A stretch of 64,000 nucleotides of DNA from Entoloma clypeatum (Eukaryota > Basidiomycota > Agaricomycetes > Agaricales > Entolomataceae): assembly GCA_963565915.1 (NCBI GenBank), contig OY751485.1, positions 3,596,001 through 3,660,000 of the forward strand. The letters run 5' to 3'. Of the stretch, positions 20,901 to 29,110 are shown piece by piece; the stretch's first letter is position 1; every line of letters begins with the position of its first letter. Made by a program: the position numbers and the translations under genes. The notes beneath the pieces were generated by a model that had not been told where the DNA came from, ran no database searches, and saw only the letters and a program-made list of their open reading frames with translations.

Positions 20901-22103
20901 AGTGATATTGATACAATTGTATACATCAAGCAAGCAGATGGCTTTCAAGTAAAAGGTCCAAATTGGGTCTGGAGATTGAACAAATCTCTTTATGGTTTAA
21001 AACAGTCACCCAGGCTGTTTGCAGAAAAGCTGGCAGAGATTTTATCTCTAATGGGTTGCAGACTTTTGCACTCCGACCCTTGCATCTACATATGGGAGCG
21101 AAATGGGATCACAATCTTTGTGCCAGTCTTTGTGGATGACATTACACTGGCTTCAGCATCCACTGCTGCATTGGATGAGTTTGTTGCTGAGCTTGCAACT
21201 CACTTCAAATTGAGGGACTTGGGACCAACTTCATTCCTGCTAGGAATTGAAATTACTCGGGACAGGACAAAGCACAAGCTGTACTTGTCGCAGCGCCAAT
21301 ATATTATTAACAAGCTGGCAGAGTTTGGCATGTCAGACTGTAAACCTGTTGGAACACCTATGACACCTGGATTGCAGCTCAGCAAAGAGCAAAGTCCACA
21401 AACAAAAGAGGAGGAGACAGAAATGCAGAACATCCCCTATATGAATGCTGTCGGATCATTATTGTATCTGGCCACAACATCAAGGCCAGATATTGCATAT
21501 GCAGCAGGGGTGTTGTCTCGCTTCAACTGCAATCCAGGCATAACACATTGGAAGGCTGTCAAGCATGTCTTTCGGTATTTGAAGGGAACCTTGGGTATAA
21601 AGTTGGAGTATGGTCCTGATGAAGAAACTGGGGAGTCATTTGTCACATTCTGTGATGCAGATCATGGTGGAAACAAGGATAATGGAAAATCCACTAGTGG
21701 GATTTTGGTAAAGGTGGGGTCAGGGGCGGTAATATGGATCAGCAAGTTGCAAAGCATTGTCACACTTTCAACTACAGAGGCTGAGCATGTTGCTGGAGTA
21801 ATTGGTGGGAAGGAAATAAAGTGGTTGAGGAACTTGTTGAAGGAAATGGGTTACAAGATAGAAGGACCATCACAACTCTGGATGGACAATCAGTCATCCT
21901 TGAGTGTTGCCAAAAACCCAGAGCATCATGGCAGGATGAAACATTTGGATTTACGGTATTATTGGTTGAGAGATGAGGTGGCAAAAGGAACTATTGTGCC
22001 AATGTATCTCCAGACAGATAATATGCCTGCAGACTTGTTGACAAAGGCTCTATCAAAACCAAAGGTAGAAAAACTGCGGCGAATGATGGGTTTGGTTTTG
22101 TAG
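17946..22103 (+). CDS. Gag-Pol polyprotein of copia C1
   Basis: A 1,385-residue single ORF. Gag (UBN2-like) occupies about residues 1-210, and one CCHC knuckle CNYCKKDGHWKNEC is at about 225. The protease motif DTGATSHM is near 298, GAG-pre-integrase near 430-485, and integrase has Asp in HSDLHHV (about 498), Asp in RCDKGGEY and Glu in GVAERANRTL. A long acidic, proline-rich linker precedes RT, which has FVDD where YVDD is usual (about 1061). RNase H carries CDADHGG, STTEAEH and MDNQS near the C-terminus. All expected catalytic residues are present and there is no stop or frameshift. Gag and Pol share one frame, so their ratio must be set by other means than frameshifting. Confidence 0.96.
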   Translation: MEQLAIMSSESLTPKFKPLSNSNYTEWRGEMKAWLMKLGYWKLVTGKEVMPKSDAAALEKWETKAEKAAGEIYLAVDDDQRVHFRGRDENPVEMWSLLEKAHLQKKPGARFNAYDDLFSIEKNDDESLVDLGVRIEKAMGNIKNLRPQDFTLEKLDDELQCMALIRALPEEYSHFSTSLLLLDSLDKDKILQAFRSEELNRQRRVEQVNRAKAYHTSTFVKKGSCNYCKKDGHWKNECPEIKNKRKNHGPRGDGNGGSQAKKAEEKADVVTESAGNASALYFNAHSTSSNVFDWNTDTGATSHMTPHRHWIKDYTSYRVAIRLADNRIIYSEGVGSIVFCPIINGMKSRQVELSRVLHVPGLQNNLLAVLYLTRRKQFDVHISYDTMNFIRSGTVLFTATINDYNVGYLNGTTLSSSEHAHLLSTLPLDLSLWHKWLCHHNYGDIKMLVKENLVDGIVFDSAAKPDPVCEPCLAGKMHANPFVSSETRATEFLEMIHSDLHHVGTTSNGGFNYWITFIDDYSRFKMVVPLKKKSDSFSAFKTFKAYAENATGKKIMGFRCDKGGEYISKEFIGYLDKCGIVRQYTVRNRPQQNGVAERANRTLDERITAMLAQSGLPKRFWGDCLAAFVKVWNCCPTSAVLGTTPYHLWHKKKPNVGHFRVWGCVAYVHIQKDKREKLGSHMQKCIFIGYPDGYKGWKFYNPKTKKVVISERADFDEQYTYGTISESGDIKSDTQSQDHTPGPVIVEEEYEQEPVTPAAPSIIEEQPAQVEEQVIEQPQPMPVQASEQPVVIPNASRRQRARIEPAQDDEDEPDNRPIALRKPTRKAAGAGPAEWWKVRETTPAISSSEEDEDSDGEAANFVGESEPLTWKEAIEGPYAEKWHEAAQEEMNVHYSNGTWDLVELPSGAKAIGSKWVFRIKRNSDGSIERFKARIVAKGFSQRPGFDYLETYASTLRSATIRLILAIAAIEDLNLRSVDISHAFVQSDIDTIVYIKQADGFQVKGPNWVWRLNKSLYGLKQSPRLFAEKLAEILSLMGCRLLHSDPCIYIWERNGITIFVPVFVDDITLASASTAALDEFVAELATHFKLRDLGPTSFLLGIEITRDRTKHKLYLSQRQYIINKLAEFGMSDCKPVGTPMTPGLQLSKEQSPQTKEEETEMQNIPYMNAVGSLLYLATTSRPDIAYAAGVLSRFNCNPGITHWKAVKHVFRYLKGTLGIKLEYGPDEETGESFVTFCDADHGGNKDNGKSTSGILVKVGSGAVIWISKLQSIVTLSTTEAEHVAGVIGGKEIKWLRNLLKEMGYKIEGPSQLWMDNQSSLSVAKNPEHHGRMKHLDLRYYWLRDEVAKGTIVPMYLQTDNMPADLLTKALSKPKVEKLRRMMGLVL

Positions 22104-22161
22104 AGAGGGGGTGTTTGCTTGAGGGGGTGTTGAATTACAAAAGTGTTTCATCAAGGGGGTG

Positions 22162-22487
22162 TGTTAAAGTGCAATATTTGTGATAAAACACTTTATTACA
22201 TGTCAAGGAACATTCTACAATATAGTACATATAGAGTTATATATAAAATAGCAAAAACACGATATAGTGGACACCTAGAATCACGCCTCATGCGTTTCTG
22301 TACCAAACAGTAGCATACAGAACCAGAATCCAACTATGTCCCGGACTGGGACACATTACTGCTTTTGCAAACTTGCGAAACACAGAACTATTAACAAACT
22401 CTGTGAATTGGTGAATTGCAGACTATTCTTGACATTGTATCTGACTAGTGCTATCACTAGTAGTGCTTTGACTTGATTGGTTTAACA
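22162..22487 (+). repeat. 3' LTR of C1
   Basis: 326 bp, identical to the 5' LTR except one base (CACG for CGCG). Preceded by the purine-rich tract CAAGGGGGTG at 22152-22161. Confidence 0.95.
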
Positions 22488-22799
22488 CTACAGATATGGT
22501 ACGAGCTTAAATATCTAAATGTAATTACTTTACAGAGATGGTCAGAGTAGGTCCGGAGTTGTGGCGTAAGTTGCCAGCAACTGTATCGAACATTGGAGAT
22601 GTTGGTCAATGGACCATGTGGAAAAGACGATGCATAAGTAAATGGGAATATGGATATGAAATGCACAATGGCAACATGTGGAGATGTGGAGGTGACAGAT
22701 GTCCGGAATATCGGAATTGATCAGAGATCATTGGAGCAGAATTGATCAGAATTGATCGGAGATGATCGGAGGTTGTTGGAGCCAGAATAGTATATAACA
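22488..22799 (-). repeat. Family D LTR, second part
   Basis: Continues the LTR interrupted at 17480, starting with the duplicated CTACA and ending TATATAACA. It includes the GATCAGAATTGATCGG-type repeats of the U3 side. Flanking bases at 17059-17063 and 22800-22804 (TATAC, AAAGT) do not match, so the outer edges are not a simple solo insertion. Confidence 0.85.
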
Positions 22800-23111
22800 A
22801 AAGTCAAACACTCTGGTGATTTCCTCTTTCCATGTAGCCCAGTTATTCTCAGCAAGTTTTTTGTCTAACTGGGATACAGAATGCAAACCTTTTGTGTCAA
22901 TGCAAGTAAGAGTGTGATCCATCAGATAGATGTAGCATATATTTAGTAATGGGCGGGGCCCATAACCTTTTAGCAGTTGCGCAGATTATTGCCAAGAGAT
23001 GGGGAGGCAAGAAAGGTTAATTCTCCACTAATCGGAGTAAGTATATATTACATTGTATGTCTCAGTTGTATGTCATATTGCCTGTATTCAGCTTGTATAT
23101 AGAATCCTAAC
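22800..23111 (-). mobile_element. 5' end of a Ty1/copia element C2
   Basis: In element orientation a short LTR of about 138 bp (23111-22974, TGTTAGGATT to TGCTAAAA, with a CTATATACAAG promoter block) is followed by GGTTATGGGCCCCGC, the half-tRNA primer site, and then a gag start (MDHTLTCIDTKGLHSVSQLD and on to TRVFDFC). The gag is cut at 22800 by the family D LTR. Confidence 0.8.
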
Positions 23112-23722
23112 ACTCCACTTGCATGCAACAGCCATCTCTCTCACACAACAGCTGCCTCCCATGCTGAACAGCCTTCTCTTGATAGTTTTGATACTGAGCC
23201 AGCAGGGACTTGTCGCATGTGATACAGCAGCACCCTTGTGCTTGTCGTGTCCATGTGATGACTCATTTTTTCTTGGTTATCAGCCCCAACATTTTGTTTG
23301 AACCCAAACCAAACCAAACAAAATATTTTGGTTCATATTCAGATAAAAAAGGGCCAAACACAAACTGAACCGGACTGTGGCCAGTTTAGAATTTTTTATT
23401 TATTTTATTTATTTTTATTACCAAAAATTTATATTCCGGGGCTCAATCGCAGTCCGGTCTGTACTAGGGTACAATTTAGATACAACTGCTACTGTAGCGT
23501 AGCATGGGAGGGTAGGACCCCATTACATGGTCCATTTGATAATACATAAAGGTATGGAAGAGATGTGCAAGCGCATGTGAAGACATGGAGGAGAACATGT
23601 GGAGAGAGATCAATGGCTGGTCCATGGAGTGTGTTGTATACATGTTGTATGTAGGAAGGAGAGATAAATATTAGTCCATTATATAGGTAATCAGACCGAG
23701 GGGATCATAAAGGTCTGGAAGT
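23112..23722. other. Spacer without recognisable genes
   Basis: Contains AACCAAACC-rich sequence near 23300-23350 resembling the inner part of the hAT-like repeats, and a T-rich stretch near 23390-23430. No supported ORF or RNA gene. Confidence 0.4.
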
Positions 23723-24984
23723 TTACCGTTGGAGGTCCACTAACAGCCCATTTGATGATCGGGAGTGTGATCTTGACAATGGTCGTCGAGACCTGGGGGA
23801 GAGGAGGCCCGTGGAAGCGAGCTGGCAGTGGGGAGGGGGGGTAGTTGAAGAGAGGCATGTTGGAAGAGGCCTGGGGGCCAGGGGTGCAGGAGGTGCTTGC
23901 ACACGAGGGGCGGCAGCATGTGGGGGTGCGAAGGGCGCAGCCCTTGCATTGAGGGGAGCTGCCTTAGGCAAATGTGCTTTCGGCGGCAGGAGAGGAGGAG
24001 GCGATGGTTGAGGAACTGTCACAGGAGGAGGAGGGGCAACAGGTTGAGGGGCCTGCTTTGTTTTCTTGTTCTTCTTTCACTTCTTGGGCGCGGCGGAAGG
24101 ACCAGAGGGAGAGGGGGAAAAGAGCTCGAGGCTCTTCTTGAGTTCACACTGGAAGGTGTGAATGGGGATCTCCTCACCATCTGACCCAAAGTCAGACAAG
24201 CAAGGCAATGGGGAGTGTTGGGGGGAGAAAGCATTGAATGCTGGTTTAGGTGGTAGGGACGCAGGGAGAGGGTGGTTCGCAAGCTTTCCCCTACCCTTTC
24301 GGGGCGGGGTCTGGCATTTGCGAGGGCGTCGGTGTGAACTGAATGGGGGGGGGCCCTCAAAGAGTTTTTCAAAGATGTTGGGAGAGGAGACCTGAGACGA
24401 GTGGAATGAACTGCAGTCGTTGTCTTGTGACAAATGATATGGACTACAATCGCTATGTGTGAGGGGAAGGGAGGACATTCCGGAGAAGTACGAGTCCAGA
24501 GAGATGGAGCCACTAGGAGGAGGGATGACCCCCTGCAGGTGGCGAGTGCAGCTTGCCCTGGGGGCACCTTGGAGAGGGGACGGGCGGGAATGGCATGCGG
24601 GGCAAAAATCCTGTGTAGCCTCCCACTGGGGGGAGCAAGCTTTCCATATTGCTTGGGCGGTTCATCACACAGCCGGCAAGGGAAAAGTGGAGGGAATTTG
24701 TCTTCAACTGAGAAGTGCGTGAGCACTGGGGAGACAACTGGGAAAAGGAGGAGCGACGGGGCGGCCGCTGGTTCAGGAACGGGAACGGGCATCAAAGTTG
24801 GGGGCAGAGAGGCCTGGGCCTGCATCGCCACTGATGTGTACAAGGCGCGTGGAGGGGGTGATGTCTGGGTAGATGCCGACAGAGACGTGGGAGGCACAGC
24901 TTGCACAGCCGCAACCTCATGGGTGAGGGGAGGCGGAACCACCTGGGTTCCGCATGTTCGGAGTGGCCAGTTTAGATGAACCAC
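23723..24984 (-). pseudogene. GC-rich proline-coding block, origin unknown
   Basis: Base composition changes sharply to G-rich on the plus strand. On the minus strand a proline/serine/alanine-rich reading is open for 321 codons (24984-24019), with a second partly overlapping proline-rich reading continuing to 23723 (PPPLLPPKAHLPKAAPLNAR). No domain was recognised. Low-complexity segments of this sort occur in ORF1 of fungal LINEs and in host regulatory proteins, so its nature is undecided. A frameshift between the two readings suggests it is not an active gene. Confidence 0.25.
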
Positions 24985-25516
24985 ATACTAATCTAGGTGA
25001 ATATTCTCAATGGAATGGAGTAGATAAAGCTGAAATTGATAGATTTGCTTGGAATCTACACAGGTAACAAAATCTAGGTGACAAATTGTTGCCAGGTCAT
25101 TGGCCTGTCCCAGTCATTTTCCAGCATGTGTTAGATGTTGTGAGTAGTGTGTTTGGTTGTTCTGAGATTGTGTTATACTGATGGACTCTCCCCTTCTTTT
25201 TTCTTTTTTCTTTTTAGTTTTATGTTTTATTTAGGCTCACACACACTGCTATCTGGCCCATAATGCTTGTTGACCTCAAATATATATATATATATATATA
25301 TATAATACAGCAGACATTGGCTGTTTCTCAGACTGTTAGCAGGAGGCCAAATCAAGTGGACTGCTTTCAATCTGGGAATGAGACTAGTACAGCTGTCAGT
25401 GACTATCACTATGGAATTTCAAAACACAAGCAGTGCATAATTATCAACTGATGCCCATACCATTCAGTGTTGAAAACTTGGCAAGGCATAGAGCTCACCC
25501 AGATGCTTTGCACAGA
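24985..25516. other. Intergenic, includes a TA microsatellite
   Basis: A run of alternating TA lies at about 25281-25303, next to a pyrimidine tract near 25195-25215. No supported gene. Confidence 0.45.
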
Positions 25517-28500
25517 TCATGGTGGAGGACTTTCAAGGCGGTCCATCAATGTAGTGGCCACGCGTGACGTGATGCGATGCATCAAAGGCCGACCTCCATT
25601 ACGGTAACCTCGAACTTTGCTGGAGCTATGTGCCGGGATAGCTGGTTTACTGGCACGATTCAATGAATTTTCTGAAGTGCGGCCAAAACGAGAATCCGTA
25701 ACTTGATGTCTTCCAAGGTTCATATAATTGGCAGAAGGGCTATGATAGACGTCAGCAGCTCGACGTGGCTGTGCTGGGAGAGGTGGACTTGGGGGGTAGA
25801 GAGGTCGGTAGCTCTGACCACCTGCGACGTAATGAACCCGTGGATCTCTGCCTCCGATCCGCGATCCGAGCGCTGGGCGGTCAGGCGAGGGTGAGCGTTG
25901 GGCTGGACGAGCAGTGTGTGAGTGATTATCATGATTTATGTCTGTCTGCCAGTATCGATAAACAGACGGGTCCAGACACAGCTCTTCTCGGTTTCGCCTC
26001 TTGCCAAGAACCGGTTGTCCGAGTGTAGAAGGAGCGCGTATGATTTCGCCTCTTTGATACCACATCGTTGTCGGACTGTTTGGCCGACGATTGGAAAGTC
26101 GTTCATCCCGTGGAGATGGGGAATAATGACCCACTTGGCGTATTGGCGAATAATGATCGAGTCTTCGGATCTTGGAGGTTTGGGCATTTGTATGCCGGCC
26201 CCTTGGTACAGTAATACATGGTTCATCTGCCTGGGTCGAAGCACCCAGGAGAGGTTCTACTTCGACACTGTACCTGCAATTATTTGTTGTAGTCCTCGGA
26301 ACCTCTGGTGGGCCGATGAAATTAGGGGCTGGACCTCCAGGCAAAGGGCAGTCCTGTGGTGAGACGACCGCCGTACGAGTGTGGGGCTGCGGCAGCGGGA
26401 TGAGATCGGGCCTGTTCGTGCAGTTGTTTGTAGGAGGTGATGGAGGTGAAGGCACAAGCAAGATTGCATTGACAGGTTCTGTAGGCGGGTGGGCGTTTGC
26501 CGAAGGTTCCATCTTTTTTGACATGTGATCGGTATTGGTTGACTTCAAATGAGGGAGATTGAATTGGGGTAAAGGTTGGGGACCATTTGATGCAGGTTCC
26601 GTGACCAATTTGGCCATCTGAACAGGGGGCGTCGCCCTGATATTCGGGGGTATGGGATCGCTGGCCATGGGCTCGGGCTTGAGATTAAAGGGTCTCGGAT
26701 ACGTCTCCAACAGGGCCTCACGTGCGGCCCCCACAAACCGCAAATTGGCAGCCTGGGCTTGTGTTGACGGATGAGATGCCATACCTCTGGGTATGAGAGG
26801 TACATTTCCGGGGTCCCAGCTCCGACGGTGCAAACATATATTCCCCTCTTCGGCTGGTGAGGTGTCAGTTGCACTGGTGCGGGAGGGAGACGTAGGAGGT
26901 ATAGCTGGTAAGGCGGAGGCCTTCACTGGCAGAGTGACAGTTGAACTGGTCTCAAAAGAGCTGGAGGGTACTTCATTCCCAGATATATTGTCAACTCCTC
27001 CAACCCTATCACTTCGCTCACTTGGGAATGCGGTTTGCAGCTTGTGCGGGAGAGGGATCGGAGGTGAGCTGCGTGGACGAAGGCCAAGAGCAGCGCGGCT
27101 GAAGGTAGGCGAAGGCGGAAGAGAAGGTGGAGGCTGCGGGTCTACCAACGACCTTAACTTGACTCCGCCTGACAGTGACCGAGGCTTTGCTGACCTGGAT
27201 AACATCTCAACAACGATATCTTGTCCCGCGACAACATTCCCATATTGTGGTGATGGTCCATCATCAGCATTCTGAAGTTGAGCTTCGGTAGCCGCAACAC
27301 CGTTGGACCCCATTTTTTTAGCCCTTTTAGCACGTATCCTAGCTGCTGTTTCGGCATTGGCACGCTGCTTCTGTTCCGTGACCTCTTGGCGTCGTCTTTC
27401 TTGCTCAGCAAGCAATTCGCGCTCTCTGACCATATCTGCCTCTGATACAAGTGCTTCCTCTGCTTCCTGTTTCCGCCTAATCCCCTCAACCCGCTGTCTT
27501 TTCCTCTGTCCGATAGCTTCCGACTTTTTAGCTTCTTCCACGTGCCTGACCTCCAAAACCTTCCTCTGATCCTGTTCTACCTGTATGCACACTTCTTCTC
27601 CACCTTCCTCGCCTTCAAACGCTGCGTGCCCTTGAGCAGGTGGACCAGGTGGCGACTTGGCATCTGTTTGGGCAGTTCCCCCTGCCTCACCATCCTCCCT
27701 TCGCTCCCGCTCCAAAATTTGGAACCGAGCGACCTCAAGGTTTCGTTGTTCGATGTCGCACTTTCGTTGAGCCATCAGTTCTCCGTCGTCCTGCTGGGGC
27801 TGAGCCGAATATGAGGTTCCTTCGTCATGTCTCGGCCGAGACCCGCATAGTAATTGAGCAGTACCTTGCACAGCAGCTTCCGCCCTCTCGCGAGGCGATA
27901 CGACACTCGGCTGTGAACTATGCGCAGGAACGAGGCAATCAACTTGTGCTGAGCTCTGTGCCCCCCGGAAATCTTCGCTTCCCATATCAATAGACTTGTC
28001 TTGGCCCTGCAATGAATGCACCGCCCGGGATAGATGCTGGATATCTGCAATGTCAGGACGCGTCGGTGCAACGATGCAAGAGTGCTGCCGATTGGTCTGT
28101 GGTAAACCTCTTGTAGAGACAAAGAATGCCTCCTCCTGAGTCTGTTGCTCGACGGAGTCCGCCAGGCGTCTGCGGGCATCTTCGTCGGCTTCCCTCTGTC
28201 CTACCCATTCTCCTAAAGCACGAAGGTCCTCCTGCAATCCGCTGATAACGCTCTTGCACTCCCACCTGCTGCTTCCGCTTATACCTTCCCCGCCATTGAT
28301 GAGATTTTCCATAACAGTGGCTGCGTCATTCGCGAACGACTTAGCTTCTTCGGCAGCGGTGAAACAATGCTGAGCAGCAGTCAAAGACTCCGCCGCGGAA
28401 GTAAGTGCCTGTTGAGCAAGCGTATATGCTCTTTTTGCCATAGATAATGCGTTCGTCACTTTGGAATGGGCGTTTTGAACGGAAAGAACGGCATTCGTGG

Positions 28501-29044
28501 GGTCTTGAAGGTTGAGACTCGAAATTCTAGATTGCAAGCGCGACTGTACAGCACGAAGGCCAGCAAAAGGAGACTGGGACGATTCCCCTGAGGCTGAACT
28601 GAAGAGACTAGGGGCGAGGTTTCTTTGATGCGGGTAAGCTTTGAATGCATTGAGGATACGTGGGGAACTGTCGCCATTTCGTTCAACGGAGCCGGACTCA
28701 TCTGGCGCCGGGTTTATTGATGGAGAGCTCGCTACGTAAACCAAAGGATGATCTGGATTTTTGCCATCGTCAACTTCCATTTCGACTTCGTTTGCGACGT
28801 CGGCCATTGCAGAATCAGAAGGGTGGACTTGAGCTGACAAAACGTTCAAGAGGGAAGGTCTAGAAGGAGACCGGGAGGAGAAAGGAGGATACTGCAGATT
28901 GCATTCGGGGGTTGGAGACGGTGACGGTGCACGGAAATTTGGGCCGGGCGCAGCGATACGCTGGAGGAGTTGAGGCTGCTGGCCAATGACGGTGAACTTG
29001 AAATCTGCGAAGGAAGGGGGAGGAATGGAGGAGGAGGAGGGCAT
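25517..29044 (-). CDS. Unknown large disordered protein with alanine-rich and charged helices
   Basis: A single 1,175-residue ORF without introns. No family was recognised. It has a serine/proline-rich N-terminus, an alanine-rich helical region (about residues 200-250, SMAKRAYTLAQQALTSAAES), a long highly charged helix likely to be coiled coil (about 480-585, rich in E, R, K and Q), then a proline/serine-rich tail with arginine-rich C-terminus. No signal peptide or membrane segment. Composition and uninterrupted length of coding sequence support a real gene. The start codon lies 66 bp after the MDM31 stop, so its promoter overlaps the 3' end of that gene. Possible roles cannot be read from the sequence. 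Confidence 0.8.
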   Translation of the reverse strand: MPSSSSIPPPSFADFKFTVIGQQPQLLQRIAAPGPNFRAPSPSPTPECNLQYPPFSSRSPSRPSLLNVLSAQVHPSDSAMADVANEVEMEVDDGKNPDHPLVYVASSPSINPAPDESGSVERNGDSSPRILNAFKAYPHQRNLAPSLFSSASGESSQSPFAGLRAVQSRLQSRISSLNLQDPTNAVLSVQNAHSKVTNALSMAKRAYTLAQQALTSAAESLTAAQHCFTAAEEAKSFANDAATVMENLINGGEGISGSSRWECKSVISGLQEDLRALGEWVGQREADEDARRRLADSVEQQTQEEAFFVSTRGLPQTNRQHSCIVAPTRPDIADIQHLSRAVHSLQGQDKSIDMGSEDFRGAQSSAQVDCLVPAHSSQPSVVSPRERAEAAVQGTAQLLCGSRPRHDEGTSYSAQPQQDDGELMAQRKCDIEQRNLEVARFQILERERREDGEAGGTAQTDAKSPPGPPAQGHAAFEGEEGGEEVCIQVEQDQRKVLEVRHVEEAKKSEAIGQRKRQRVEGIRRKQEAEEALVSEADMVRERELLAEQERRRQEVTEQKQRANAETAARIRAKRAKKMGSNGVAATEAQLQNADDGPSPQYGNVVAGQDIVVEMLSRSAKPRSLSGGVKLRSLVDPQPPPSLPPSPTFSRAALGLRPRSSPPIPLPHKLQTAFPSERSDRVGGVDNISGNEVPSSSFETSSTVTLPVKASALPAIPPTSPSRTSATDTSPAEEGNICLHRRSWDPGNVPLIPRGMASHPSTQAQAANLRFVGAAREALLETYPRPFNLKPEPMASDPIPPNIRATPPVQMAKLVTEPASNGPQPLPQFNLPHLKSTNTDHMSKKMEPSANAHPPTEPVNAILLVPSPPSPPTNNCTNRPDLIPLPQPHTRTAVVSPQDCPLPGGPAPNFIGPPEVPRTTTNNCRYSVEVEPLLGASTQADEPCITVPRGRHTNAQTSKIRRLDHYSPIRQVGHYSPSPRDERLSNRRPNSPTTMWYQRGEIIRAPSTLGQPVLGKRRNREELCLDPSVYRYWQTDINHDNHSHTARPAQRSPSPDRPALGSRIGGRDPRVHYVAGGQSYRPLYPPSPPLPAQPRRAADVYHSPSANYMNLGRHQVTDSRFGRTSENSLNRASKPAIPAHSSSKVRGYRNGGRPLMHRITSRVATTLMDRLESPPP

Positions 29045-29110
29045 AATTGCTCGACAAAGGGGGCAAGAGCCATGTAAGGTCTCATTTTTTCTGTATTACC
29101 TAATACTTAA

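Larger units (their letters stand above)
17481..22487 (+). mobile_element. Complete Ty1/copia element C1
   Basis: 5,007 bp with 326 bp LTRs at both ends, a primer site, one uninterrupted gag-pol ORF and a purine tract before the 3' LTR. It is flanked by the target duplication CTACA (17476-17480 and 22488-22492). By eye the two LTRs differ at one base, a G-to-A change at a CpG, so insertion is recent on an evolutionary scale. It is the one element in the window that could be autonomous. Confidence 0.96.

Noticed and set aside
17059..22804. Target duplication for the outer family D LTR around copia C1
   Set aside because: TATAC and AAAGT do not match, so I do not call a clean solo insertion there.
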